Shown piece by piece: positions 56,905 through 64,000 of a DNA stretch of 64,000 nt (position 1 is the first letter of the stretch; every line of letters begins with the position of its first letter). The notes under the pieces are model-generated. The model saw only the letters and a list, made by a program, of their open reading frames with translations. It made no database searches and was not told the DNA's origin. This stretch comes from Rhizobium johnstonii 3841 (lineage in GTDB: Bacteria > Pseudomonadota > Alphaproteobacteria > Rhizobiales > Rhizobiaceae). Location of the stretch: the NCBI RefSeq assembly GCF_000009265.1, contig NC_008378.1, positions 372,001 to 436,000 of the forward strand. Reading direction: 5' to 3'. The position numbers were made by a program, and so were the translations under genes.

Positions 56905-58161
56905 TCACGCGCCCTTGCCGCCGCTGAATTTTGCAATCGAGGCGGCGAGTTCCGGGTGATCCCGGGCATAGACCTCCAACGGGATGTCTGCGACGGCTGC
57001 CTGCCATGCCTGCTGCACGGCCCGAACGCCGGCCGCCGGGCCGCCGGGGTGGCTGACGATGCCGCCGCCGCAGAGATAGAGAAGATCGATGGTGCGGCCG
57101 GTCCGGTGATAGGTCTCAGGCGCCTGTCCTCCCCACTGGCCCGAACCGGCAACCGGAAGCGGGCAATCGGAGGCGTCGAAGAGCGGCGTGCTGACGGCCT
57201 TGAAGGACGAGACGAAACTGTCGTCCGGCTCCCAATATTTGACCCTGATACCGTTGATCTGAAACTGATCGACCCCCAGCAGCCGCCAGAATTGCTGGTA
57301 GACCTTGAAATCCATGCCGGCGCCCGGATCGCGCGTCAGCACGTCCCAACCGTTTCGATGCGCGTGCAGCACTAGATTGGAGCGCTTGCGCAGAAAGCTC
57401 ATGCCGCCGAAGCCGATCGAGTTGATGTTGACGACGGCGCAGTTGCCGCCGGCCTTGGCGACGATGTCGTGGTTGCGCATCATCTCGTCGGGGTCGGCAT
57501 GCGAGATGCCGAAGGCATACATGACCTTCTTGCCGGTCTTCTGCTCGTGATCGAGAATGCGCGGCATGATCGCCGCAACGCGGTCCTTGAGCGGCGAATA
57601 GGCGGGGCTCATCAGTTTTTCGTCATCCTTGATGAAGTCGACGCCGGATGAGATCAACTCGCCGACGAGTTCCGCCGTTTCGTGGGGCCTGAGACCAAGC
57701 GCCGGCTTGACGATCGTTCCGATGATGGGGCGACCTTCGACGCCGGCGAGGCGGCGGCTTCCAGGGATGCCGAACTGTGGTCCCGGATGCGCGCTCTTGA
57801 AGGCTTCGGGCAGCGTCAAGTCGACGATGCGGATGCCGGTCATGCCCTTGATGGAATAGACGCCGCCGATCGCAATGGTCATCAATGCCGAAAGGTCCGT
57901 GCCGATCGCGTCCAGCGGAAAGGCGATGTCGACATCGGCGCGATGAAGCAGCGTGCCGGGGGCGACCTCGGGCCAGGTCGGATGACTGGCGCCTTCGAGC
58001 GGACGGATCGCCAGGACACGGGCGGCGACACGCGATTTCAGCTCTTCGGTCTCGCCGGGGACGGGAACGAAGGTTCCCGTCGACTGGTCGCTCGCGATCT
58101 TTTCCGCCATCGCCTCGACGCTGCCGGGCGTTTCGATACGGTAGGTCAGGGTAATCATCAT
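56905..58161 (-). CDS. oiaX: RuBisCO-like protein, probable 3-oxo-isoapionate-4-phosphate transcarboxylase/hydrolase
   Basis: A 418-residue RuBisCO large-subunit homologue. GTIVKP (Lys152), GVDFIKDDE with the carbamylatable Lys178 and metal ligands Asp180 and Glu181, LHAHRNG (His268 region) and GSGQWGG (phosphate loop) are kept. Loop 6 differs from true RuBisCO (INGIRVKYWE). By family knowledge the RuBisCO-like proteins next to oiaK convert 3-oxo-isoapionate-4-phosphate to 3-phosphoglycerate and glycolate. ATG at 58161 (or the next codon) is used; AGGAG is rather far upstream (13 bases). Photosynthetic CO2 fixation is not implied. Confidence 0.85.
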   Translation of the reverse strand: MMITLTYRIETPGSVEAMAEKIASDQSTGTFVPVPGETEELKSRVAARVLAIRPLEGASHPTWPEVAPGTLLHRADVDIAFPLDAIGTDLSALMTIAIGGVYSIKGMTGIRIVDLTLPEAFKSAHPGPQFGIPGSRRLAGVEGRPIIGTIVKPALGLRPHETAELVGELISSGVDFIKDDEKLMSPAYSPLKDRVAAIMPRILDHEQKTGKKVMYAFGISHADPDEMMRNHDIVAKAGGNCAVVNINSIGFGGMSFLRKRSNLVLHAHRNGWDVLTRDPGAGMDFKVYQQFWRLLGVDQFQINGIRVKYWEPDDSFVSSFKAVSTPLFDASDCPLPVAGSGQWGGQAPETYHRTGRTIDLLYLCGGGIVSHPGGPAAGVRAVQQAWQAAVADIPLEVYARDHPELAASIAKFSGGKGA

Positions 58162-58216
58162 GAAACTGGCGGTTGCTCCTCTCGCCACGCAGATTGCCAT
58201 GGCGTCAACTCGTGAT

Positions 58217-58230
58217 CTGGTATAATGAGT
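58217..58230. promoter_or_regulatory. regulator site C, between oiaX and the GntR gene
   Basis: CTGGTATAATGAGT, differing from sites A and B by one or two bases. It lies in the divergent gap, so it can control both oiaX-oiaK and the regulator's own gene. NanR-class FadR regulators bind GGTATA-type repeats (known), which this resembles. Confidence 0.7.
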
Positions 58231-58320
58231 ATTCCAACTTATGAAAAGTAGAATCTTCGGATCCGCAAAATTTCGCCGACAGCTTTGTTCTCGACACGGA
58301 AACTGTTAGGAGAAAACATT

Positions 58321-59043
58321 TTGAGCCAGCGAGATGTGATGACCCAACCCCTCGAACAAATCGTCCGCCGGAAACTCTCTGACGAAGTGTTTGATCGACT
58401 TGAGCGAATGATCACCTCGGGCGAGCTTCAGCCCGGCGACGAAATGCCGTCCGAGCGGGTGCTGATGGAACGCTTCGGCGTCGGCCGGCCGGCGATCAGG
58501 GAGGCGATGCAGTCCCTTGCCAATAAAGGTCTTGTCAGCATTTCGCATGGCGAGCGGGCGAAGGTCCTCAGGCTGACGGCAAAGTCGATATTCCGTCAGG
58601 TCGATCTCACCGCCAAGATCATGCTGTCGCAATCGTCGGACTCGTTGGAATATCTGAAGAGCGCGCGCATCTTCTTCGAGCGGGGCATGGCGCGCGAGGC
58701 GGCGCAGCGGGCCTCCGCAAATGATATCGCTGACCTCAGGAATGTCATCGAACGCCAGCGCATGTCGCTTGGCCGGGCAGAAGAGTTCATCGACGCGGAC
58801 ATGGAATTCCACACCCGCATCGCGCAGATATCAGGCAACCCGATCTACGTCGCCGTCAGCGAAGCAATGCTTGCCTGGCTGAAGGAATATCATACCGAGA
58901 TGCTGATCTGGACCGGCAAGGAAAAATTCACGCTCGCCGAACACGACGAGATCGTCGACCGCCTTGAAGCAAACGACGTGGATGGCTCGGAAACGGCACT
59001 CCTCAAGCATCTCGAGCGGTCGCGAGCGCTTTACGCGAAGTAA
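58321..59043 (+). CDS. FadR-type GntR regulator of the putative apiose regulon
   Basis: A regulator of about 240 residues. The winged helix-turn-helix (LSDEVFDRLERMITSGELQPG, MPSERVLMERFGVGRPAIREA in pieces) is followed by an FCD effector domain (about 95-225) with its metal-binding His/Asp residues, including EFHTRIAQISGNP. TTG at 58321 has AGGAG nine bases upstream; ATG at 58339 is the alternative. The NanR-like sequence fits the CTGGTAT motif in front of three operons. The effector may be apionate or a pathway phosphate (inference). Confidence 0.85.
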   Translation: MSQRDVMTQPLEQIVRRKLSDEVFDRLERMITSGELQPGDEMPSERVLMERFGVGRPAIREAMQSLANKGLVSISHGERAKVLRLTAKSIFRQVDLTAKIMLSQSSDSLEYLKSARIFFERGMAREAAQRASANDIADLRNVIERQRMSLGRAEEFIDADMEFHTRIAQISGNPIYVAVSEAMLAWLKEYHTEMLIWTGKEKFTLAEHDEIVDRLEANDVDGSETALLKHLERSRALYAK

Positions 59044-59236
59044 TATTCACGAACTCGGCGACCACCCTTGGCTGGCATACCTGGCCGTCGCTCGTCTCCT
59101 GACCCGTCTCACCCTTGATCCTCGGCCGCGCGCGCATTTGCCGAGCGTATCGCGCATTTGTAAGCAGCTGGTAGGGAACAATGACGTGCCGGCGAAGTTC
59201 CGAAAGATCACGCAAAGATCCTAAGGAGGACATCAG
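59044..59236. other. intergenic region
   Basis: A 193-bp gap between the GntR gene and a small exported-protein gene. Nothing beyond the AAGGAGGAC ribosome site at its end was recognised. Confidence 0.4.
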
Positions 59237-59542
59237 ATGCGTATGAAACTCGTAGCAGCTTCGTTTCTCGCTGTCGGCATGGCCACATCTGCTTTCGCGC
59301 AATCCAATCCGGCGCCGGCCGGGGCTACGATCGACAAGAACCACGTCGATCAGGGTGGCGCGAAGGTCAAAACACCGATGGCGACCGATTCAACCACGAC
59401 AAACTCCACGACCGGCGGCACGATGAAAACAGGCAGGACCAAGTGCCCCAACCCCGTTAACAATTCCAGCAATCTTCAAACGCAAGGCGGCACAAGCAAC
59501 GCCACGCCGATGGATGAGGCCTGCGCAGCGCATAACAATTGA
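59237..59542 (+). CDS. small exported Asn/Thr-rich protein
   Basis: A 101-residue protein with a signal peptide of 22 residues (cleavage after AFA). The mature part is low-complexity and rich in Thr, Asn, Gly and Pro, with two Cys (KCPNPV and DEACAAHN) that could form a disulfide. It has a strong ribosome site and its own intrinsic terminator, so it is a monocistronic gene. I do not recognise the family. Confidence 0.7.
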   Translation: MRMKLVAASFLAVGMATSAFAQSNPAPAGATIDKNHVDQGGAKVKTPMATDSTTTNSTTGGTMKTGRTKCPNPVNNSSNLQTQGGTSNATPMDEACAAHNN

Positions 59543-59553
59543 TCACCCCTCTT

Positions 59554-59587
59554 CGCAGAAAACCCCGCTTCGGCGGGGTTTTCTGCG
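59554..59587 (+). terminator. strong bidirectional-type intrinsic terminator
   Basis: CGCAGAAAACCCCGC (59554-59568) pairs perfectly with GCGGGGTTTTCTGCG (59573-59587) around TTCG. The A run and T run make it usable on either strand. Confidence 0.88.
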
Positions 59588-59674
59588 CCGGGGCTTTGCC
59601 TATGGTCTGAACTCTCCTTCTGAGTTTATGCGGCGGATTGACGCACAACTCCAGCAATGCTATTCAAGTACTAA

Positions 59675-59694
59675 TTGGTCAGGCCAGTTGACCA
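59675..59694. promoter_or_regulatory. inverted repeat before the second GntR gene
   Basis: TGGTCA (59676-59681) and TGACCA (59689-59694) form an inverted repeat with a 7-base spacer about 40 bases before the GntR start, a likely autoregulatory operator for the TRAP operon. Confidence 0.55.
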
Positions 59695-59733
59695 GCTGCG
59701 CGCTTGAGGAGAAGCTCGCCTAGGGAGGCCACG

Positions 59734-60492
59734 ATGTTTTCGCCTGTTGAATCACGCCGCCTTTACCGGCAGGTCGCCGATCAGATTCGCTTGATGATCG
59801 CCAGCGGCGAGCTTGCCGTCGGCCAGCGGCTGCCGGCCGAGCGCGACCTGGCGGAGCAACTGTCGGTTTCACGCCCGACCGTCCGCGAGGCGCTGATCGT
59901 CCTGGAGGTCGAAGGCCTCGTCAACATCCGCATGGGATCCGGCATCTATGTGGTGCGCCAGCATGCTGCGACCGTCACTGGGGCCGAGCGAGAGCCGGTG
60001 GAGGGCCCGTTCGAGCTGCTGCAGGCGCGCGCCCTCATCGAATGCGCCATTGCCGAAGAAGCTGCAGGCCGCGCCAAACCGGACGATATCGCGCTGCTCG
60101 ATGAAGCTCTGACGCGCATGGGTGGTGTGGTCAACGATGCGATCGCAGTGCTCGATGCCGATCGCGCCTTCCACACCGGCATTGCCGCCATCGTCGGCAA
60201 TGCGACATTGATCCGCGTCACGGGCGAGATGTTCGACATGCGCATGACGCCTTATTTCGCAAGGCTCGCCAGCCACTTCGAGGGGCCTACGACATGGCGT
60301 AGCGCCCTGGACGAGCATCGCGCCATTCGCGACGCGATCGCCGCCGGCGATGCAGCCGGCGCCAAGGCTGCCATGCGCGCTCATCTCACCATGTCGCAGA
60401 AGAGGTTTTCCGAGAGCTTCGGGGAGGAGTTCTCGGGGGAAGAGGAGCGCGGACGCAACAAGCGGCCGTCGAAAGGAACTGCCAAGACTTAA
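59734..60492 (+). CDS. FadR-type GntR regulator of the TRAP transporter operon
   Basis: A 252-residue regulator with an N-terminal winged helix-turn-helix (LPAERDLAEQLSVSRPTVREAL) and a C-terminal FCD domain (about 90-215). It resembles ExuR/UxuR-like FadR regulators of sugar-acid genes. ATG at 59734 follows GGGAGGCCACG. It is the first gene before dctP (24 bases apart) and probably represses the operon until a sugar acid binds. The C-terminal 25 residues are charged and variable. Confidence 0.87.
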   Translation: MFSPVESRRLYRQVADQIRLMIASGELAVGQRLPAERDLAEQLSVSRPTVREALIVLEVEGLVNIRMGSGIYVVRQHAATVTGAEREPVEGPFELLQARALIECAIAEEAAGRAKPDDIALLDEALTRMGGVVNDAIAVLDADRAFHTGIAAIVGNATLIRVTGEMFDMRMTPYFARLASHFEGPTTWRSALDEHRAIRDAIAAGDAAGAKAAMRAHLTMSQKRFSESFGEEFSGEEERGRNKRPSKGTAKT

Positions 60493-60515
60493 CCCAAGCT
60501 CGGGAGGAGAGAGCA

Positions 60516-61490
60516 ATGAAAAGCAGACTGGCAACGATACTTTGCACCGCAGCCGTAATCATGGCGAGTAGCGCAATCGCGCAGGCCCAGACAGTGCTGA
60601 AATGGGCGCATGTCTATGAAACGTCAGAGCCCTTCCACACGGATTCCGTATGGGCCGCAGAAGAGATCAACAAGCGCACCGACGGGCGCTACAAGATCGA
60701 GGTCTATCCGGCATCGCAGCTCGGCAAGGAAGCCGACATCAACCAGGGCCTCAAGCTCGGGACCGTCGATGTCATCATCTCGGGATCGAGCTTTGCGGCC
60801 CGCGACTACAAGCCGATCGGCGTGACTTACTTCCCCTATATCTTCCGCGGTCCCGATCACCTGATCGCCTATACCAAGAGCGATGTCTTCAAACGTCTTG
60901 CCAAAGGCTATGAAGACAAGACCGGCAACCACATCGCCGCCGTCAGCTATTACGGCACGCGCCACACGACATCAAACAAGCCGATCGCCAAATGCGCCGA
61001 TATGCAGGGCTTGAAGATCCGCGTGCCTGACGTTCCGGCCTATCTCGCCATGCCGCGCGCATGCGGCGCCAACACGACGCCGATCGCCTTTGCCGAAGTC
61101 TATCTCGCTTTGCAGAACGGCACGGTCGAGGCACAGGAAAACCCGCTGACGACGATCGAGGCGAAGAAGTTCTACGAAGTCCAGAAGAACATCATCCTCA
61201 CCGGCCACATCGTCGATCACCTCAACACCGTGATCTCGAAGACGCGGTGGGCGAGCCTTTCCGACGAGGACAAGAAGATCTTCGGCGAGGTCATGCAGGA
61301 GGCCGCCGAGCGCACGAGCAAGACGATCGCCGGCAAGGAAAACGGTCTTATTGCGACCTTCAAGGAAAAAGGCTTGAACGTCGCCGAGGTCGACAAGGCT
61401 GATTTCGAAAAGACCGTGATGGAAAAGGTCAATTTCGAGGATTTCGGCTACGAGAAGGCCGATTGGGAAGCAATCCGCGCGATCCAGTAA
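60516..61490 (+). CDS. dctP: TRAP transporter substrate-binding protein DctP
   Basis: A 324-residue DctP-family protein. The signal peptide is about residues 1-27 (cleavage after AQA). The mature protein starts TVLKWAHVYETSEPFHT and has the conserved Arg-containing motif KIRVPDVPAYLAMPRACGANTTPIAFAEVYLALQNG in parts near residues 165-200, which binds the substrate carboxylate. Together with the regulator type and the neighbouring idonate dehydrogenase it suggests uptake of a sugar acid such as idonate, gluconate or a uronate. Confidence 0.92.
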   Translation: MKSRLATILCTAAVIMASSAIAQAQTVLKWAHVYETSEPFHTDSVWAAEEINKRTDGRYKIEVYPASQLGKEADINQGLKLGTVDVIISGSSFAARDYKPIGVTYFPYIFRGPDHLIAYTKSDVFKRLAKGYEDKTGNHIAAVSYYGTRHTTSNKPIAKCADMQGLKIRVPDVPAYLAMPRACGANTTPIAFAEVYLALQNGTVEAQENPLTTIEAKKFYEVQKNIILTGHIVDHLNTVISKTRWASLSDEDKKIFGEVMQEAAERTSKTIAGKENGLIATFKEKGLNVAEVDKADFEKTVMEKVNFEDFGYEKADWEAIRAIQ

Positions 61491-61552
61491 AACTCGCGGC
61501 GCGGCGTCCAAGCGCGGCGCCCTTCGCTAGCAAAGCCCGCCAACTCTTCCTT

Positions 61553-61629
61553 CGTCATGCTCGGGCTTGTCCCGAGCATCTGCTCCGATCGACACGTGGC
61601 AGATCCTCGGCACAAGGCCGAGGATGACG
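61553..61629. repeat. RIME-like double-hairpin repeat in the TRAP operon
   Basis: Two hairpins, ATGCTCGGG/CCCGAGCAT (61557-61565 with 61571-61579) and ATCCTCGGC/GCCGAGGAT (61603-61611 with 61617-61625), are bounded by CGTCAT and ATGACG. This matches the paired palindromes of rhizobial intergenic mosaic elements. It lies between dctP and dctQ. Confidence 0.7.
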
Positions 61630-61718
61630 GCGAGCAAAGAACGGGCTTTGTCAGCAGTCCAAAAGGGCCGCAGCCCAAGCGCCGCGTTCCTTCTTCCCCA
61701 ACTGGAACAGGGCCGATC

Positions 61719-62291
61719 ATGTCGCAAGAAATCCATACGCAAATTACGGCCGAAGAAATCGGTCACGAGTTCGAAGGACACGCGCCGACCGCTAACGTCT
61801 CGGATTACGCTATCGAAGACTGGATCACGCTGCTCGTCTTCTGGCTGATGGCCGGTTGCGTCTTCCTGCAATTCTTCACGCGCTATGTGCTGAACGACAG
61901 CTACGCATGGACCGAGGAGATCGCGATCAACTGCCTGATCGGCGTCGTCTTTCTCGGTTCCGTCATGTGCGTGCGCACCTCGCGGCATATCCAGGTGGAT
62001 GTGTTCTATCACTATATGCCGGCAAGCCTTGCGCGCGTGCTCGCCACTTTCGTCGATATCGTCCGCATCGGCTTCTTCGCCTATGGCTGCCATCTGATGT
62101 GGCGTTACGTCGACATCGTCGCGGACGAGCAGATGGTCACCATCGACCTGCCGCGCAACATCGTCTTCTACAGCGTTCTCGTCGCCTTCGTGCTGATGCT
62201 GATCCGCGCGGTCATCGTCTTCATCGCCAACATGCGCCGCGGCTACTCCGTTCTGGAGCGCCCCGAAGAATTCCAGACCGTCGAGGGTTGA
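61719..62291 (+). CDS. dctQ: TRAP transporter small permease DctQ
   Basis: A 190-residue protein with four membrane segments (the first at WITLLVFWLMAGCVFLQFF) and the DctQ-family pattern AWTEEIAINCLIGVVFLGS. ATG at 61719 is chosen because the upstream in-frame stretch lies inside the RIME-like repeat. It is separated from dctP by 228 bases, an unusually long gap for this operon, because of the repeat. Confidence 0.9.
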   Translation: MSQEIHTQITAEEIGHEFEGHAPTANVSDYAIEDWITLLVFWLMAGCVFLQFFTRYVLNDSYAWTEEIAINCLIGVVFLGSVMCVRTSRHIQVDVFYHYMPASLARVLATFVDIVRIGFFAYGCHLMWRYVDIVADEQMVTIDLPRNIVFYSVLVAFVLMLIRAVIVFIANMRRGYSVLERPEEFQTVEG

Positions 62292-62295
62292 TCAG

Positions 62296-63702
62296 ATGCT
62301 GCTGCTTCTAGGTTCGTTCCTGGTGTTGATGCTGATCGGGGTGCCCGTCGCCATTTCGATGGCCGTCGCATCCGTGCTCTACATCGTCCTTTATGGCGTC
62401 GCGCCGGACATTATCGTCGCCCAGCGCATGATCGCCGGCGTCGAAAGCTTCCCGCTGCTCGCCGTGCCGTTCTTCATCCTCGCGGGCAACCTGATGAACT
62501 CGGCCGGTGTCACCGGCCGCATCTATTCCTTTGCCGTTGCTCTCGTCGGCTGGATGAAGGGCGGTCTCGCGCAGGTCAACATCATCGGTTCGGTGATCTT
62601 CTCCGGCATGTCGGGCACCGCGCTTGCCGATGCCGCGGGTATCGGCACGATCGAGATCAAGGCGATGAAGGATCACGGCTATCCGGTCGAGGCCGCGGTC
62701 GGCGTGACGGCGGCCTCGGCAACGCTCGGCCCGATCTTCCCGCCATCGCTGCCTTTCGTGATCTACGGCATGATGGCGAACGTCTCGATCGGCGCTCTTT
62801 TCATGGCGGGCATCCTGCCCGGCATCGTCATGACGCTGTTGATGATGATCACGGTCGCCGCCTTTGCTTATAAGAAGCGGTGGGGCTCGGATGCGCCGTT
62901 TAATGTCAGAGAGCTCCTATCGGCGGGGATGGAAATCGTCGTCGTCCTGGCGGTGCCGCTGGCCATCTATCTGATGATGCGGGCCGGCGTATCGATGAAT
63001 GTTGCGGCGGGCATTGCTCTTGCCCTCCTTCTAGCCCTCGACTGGTATTTCCGCTTCTCCGCCGTCATGGCGCTGATGACGCCCGTCATCCTGATCGGCG
63101 GCATGACGATGGGCTGGTTCACGCCGACGGAGGCAGCCGTCGCAGCCGTCCTCTGGTCTCTGTTCCTCGGTCTGGTGCGTTACCGCACGATGACGCCCTC
63201 GACGCTCGCCAAGGCAAGCTTCGATACGATCGAGACGACGGCATCCGTTCTCTTCATCGTCACCGCGGCATCGGTCTTCGCATGGCTGCTGACGGTAAGC
63301 CAGGCGGCCCAGCTGCTGTCCGATGCAATCCTGTCGATCACCGACAATAAATGGGTTTTCCTGATCCTCGTGAACCTGCTGATGCTCTTCGTCGGCTGCT
63401 TCCTGGACACGATCGCGGCCATCACCATCCTCGTGCCGATCCTTCTGCCGATCGTCCTGAAATTCGGGATCGATCCCGTCCAGTTCGGCCTCATCATGAC
63501 GCTGAACCTGATGATCGGTCTGTTGCACCCGCCGCTCGGCATGGTGCTTTTCGTGCTGTCGAGGGTCGCGAAACTTTCTGTCGAACGCACGACCATGGCG
63601 ATCCTGCCCTGGCTGGTGCCGCTCTTCCTGGCGCTGATCCTGATCACCTTCGTGCCCGCCATATCGCTGTGGCTGCCGCAGCAACTCGGGCTGCTGAGAT
63701 AG
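62296..63702 (+). CDS. dctM: TRAP transporter large permease DctM
   Basis: A 468-residue protein with 12 or more hydrophobic segments. Family motifs GMSGTALADAAGIGTIEIKAM near residue 105 and the FPPSLPFVIYG segment near 150 line the ion and substrate path; DTIAAITILVPILLPI lies near 375. It starts four bases after dctQ and completes a sodium-driven importer with DctP and DctQ. The length is slightly above the usual 430. Confidence 0.93.
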   Translation: MLLLLGSFLVLMLIGVPVAISMAVASVLYIVLYGVAPDIIVAQRMIAGVESFPLLAVPFFILAGNLMNSAGVTGRIYSFAVALVGWMKGGLAQVNIIGSVIFSGMSGTALADAAGIGTIEIKAMKDHGYPVEAAVGVTAASATLGPIFPPSLPFVIYGMMANVSIGALFMAGILPGIVMTLLMMITVAAFAYKKRWGSDAPFNVRELLSAGMEIVVVLAVPLAIYLMMRAGVSMNVAAGIALALLLALDWYFRFSAVMALMTPVILIGGMTMGWFTPTEAAVAAVLWSLFLGLVRYRTMTPSTLAKASFDTIETTASVLFIVTAASVFAWLLTVSQAAQLLSDAILSITDNKWVFLILVNLLMLFVGCFLDTIAAITILVPILLPIVLKFGIDPVQFGLIMTLNLMIGLLHPPLGMVLFVLSRVAKLSVERTTMAILPWLVPLFLALILITFVPAISLWLPQQLGLLR

Positions 63703-63711
63703 GAGTGGAAG

Positions 63712-64000
63712 ATGCGGACACGTGTGGCACGGCTTTACCAAAAGGGCGACCTCAGGATCGAGACCGCCGCGGTTGCGGCCCCTGGTCCCGGGGAGGTGCT
63801 TCTCAAAATGGCGGCCGCAGGGATTTGCGGCTCCGACCTGCATTATTATCAGGACGGCGGCTTCGGGCCTGTCCGGGTTCGCGAGCCGATCATACCCGGC
63901 CACGAGGCCTCGGGGACCGTGAGCCAAGCGGGCGAGGGCGTCGATCTGAAGGCTGGCACGCTGGTGGCGGTCAATCCCAGCCAACCCTGCGGGCATTGCG
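63712..64000 (+). CDS. idnD: L-idonate 5-dehydrogenase-like zinc alcohol dehydrogenase, 3' end cut
   Basis: The first 96 codons of a zinc-dependent MDR protein. GICGSDLHYY near residue 40 contains the catalytic zinc Cys, and IPGHEASGTV near 65 contains the His-Glu pair. CGHC begins the structural zinc loop at the edge. The pattern fits L-idonate 5-dehydrogenase or sorbitol dehydrogenase. It lies nine bases after dctM with AGGAG upstream, so it is in the TRAP operon. Confidence 0.8.
   Translation, partial: MRTRVARLYQKGDLRIETAAVAAPGPGEVLLKMAAAGICGSDLHYYQDGGFGPVRVREPIIPGHEASGTVSQAGEGVDLKAGTLVAVNPSQPCGHC

Noticed and set aside
56905..58161. A true RuBisCO for carbon fixation
   Set aside because: It lacks a small subunit and phosphoribulokinase, loop 6 differs, and the neighbours are apionate genes.

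Overview
The window looks like part of a large secondary replicon (megaplasmid or chromid) of a Rhizobium of the R. etli / R. leguminosarum / R. phaseoli group. Reasons: high-GC rhizobial codon use, rhizobial TTGAC-type promoters, several ABC sugar importers, rhizobial intergenic palindromic repeats, and above all the block panC-panB-oxyR-katG. In R. etli CFN42 these genes are carried on plasmid p42f (established knowledge). The replicon assignment itself is inference. No tRNA, rRNA or CRISPR was seen.

Layout. (1) 1-1.9 kb: an alpha/beta hydrolase cut by the left edge, divergent from a LysR regulator. (2) 2.0-14.3 kb: a carbohydrate locus with a GH38 alpha-mannosidase, two ROK repressors, a Gfo/Idh/MocA dehydrogenase, a complete ABC sugar importer and a sugar isomerase-like protein. 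Two nearly identical promoter/operator units control the mannosidase and the importer. (3) 14.4-15.6 kb: an IS630-family element inserted at the very end of a ProQ/FinO gene. (4) 16.3-22.8 kb: panCB, oxyR/katG, a VapBC toxin-antitoxin pair and a DUF3299 protein. (5) 22.9-27.0 kb: an acyl-CoA cluster (reductase, thioesterase, ligase, thiolase) whose thiolase lacks its second catalytic cysteine. (6) 27.6-32.7 kb: an IS110-family element, an NmrA-like protein, a cupin, a Cys/Met-metabolism PLP enzyme and a YihY/BrkB membrane protein. (7) 32.7-36.1 kb: about 3.4 kb with no intact protein gene, holding two copies of a 16-bp palindrome that fits the repABC parS consensus, a probable alpha-r14 small RNA and an integrase fragment. 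(8) 36.1-39.7 kb: a PCMT-like methyltransferase, a complete IS66-family element with target duplication, and a GNAT acetyltransferase.

(9) 39.8-59.0 kb is the most interesting part: a catabolic regulon that reads as uptake and breakdown of the branched plant sugar D-apiose and its glycosides. A first ABC importer (39.8-45.6 kb) has a cytoplasmic DUF5060/DUF4038-type glycoside hydrolase inside its operon; DUF4038 is the Pfam family later renamed Apiosidase. A second, ribose-type importer (50.3-54.5 kb) sits with apiose dehydrogenase (apsD), apionate lactonase (apnL), apionate oxidoisomerase (apnO), a four-carbon acid sugar kinase (oiaK) and a RuBisCO-like protein (oiaX), plus a split DhaK/DhaL kinase. 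A FadR-type GntR regulator lies at the end. A shared 14-bp motif, CTGGTATRATGAGY, occurs before all three operons, so the regulator probably controls glycoside import, hydrolysis and sugar catabolism together.

(10) 59.2-64 kb: a small exported protein, a second FadR-type regulator with an inverted-repeat operator, a complete TRAP transporter (dctP-dctQ-dctM) with a RIME-like palindromic element between its genes, and the start of an L-idonate 5-dehydrogenase-like gene cut by the right edge. This suggests sugar-acid uptake.
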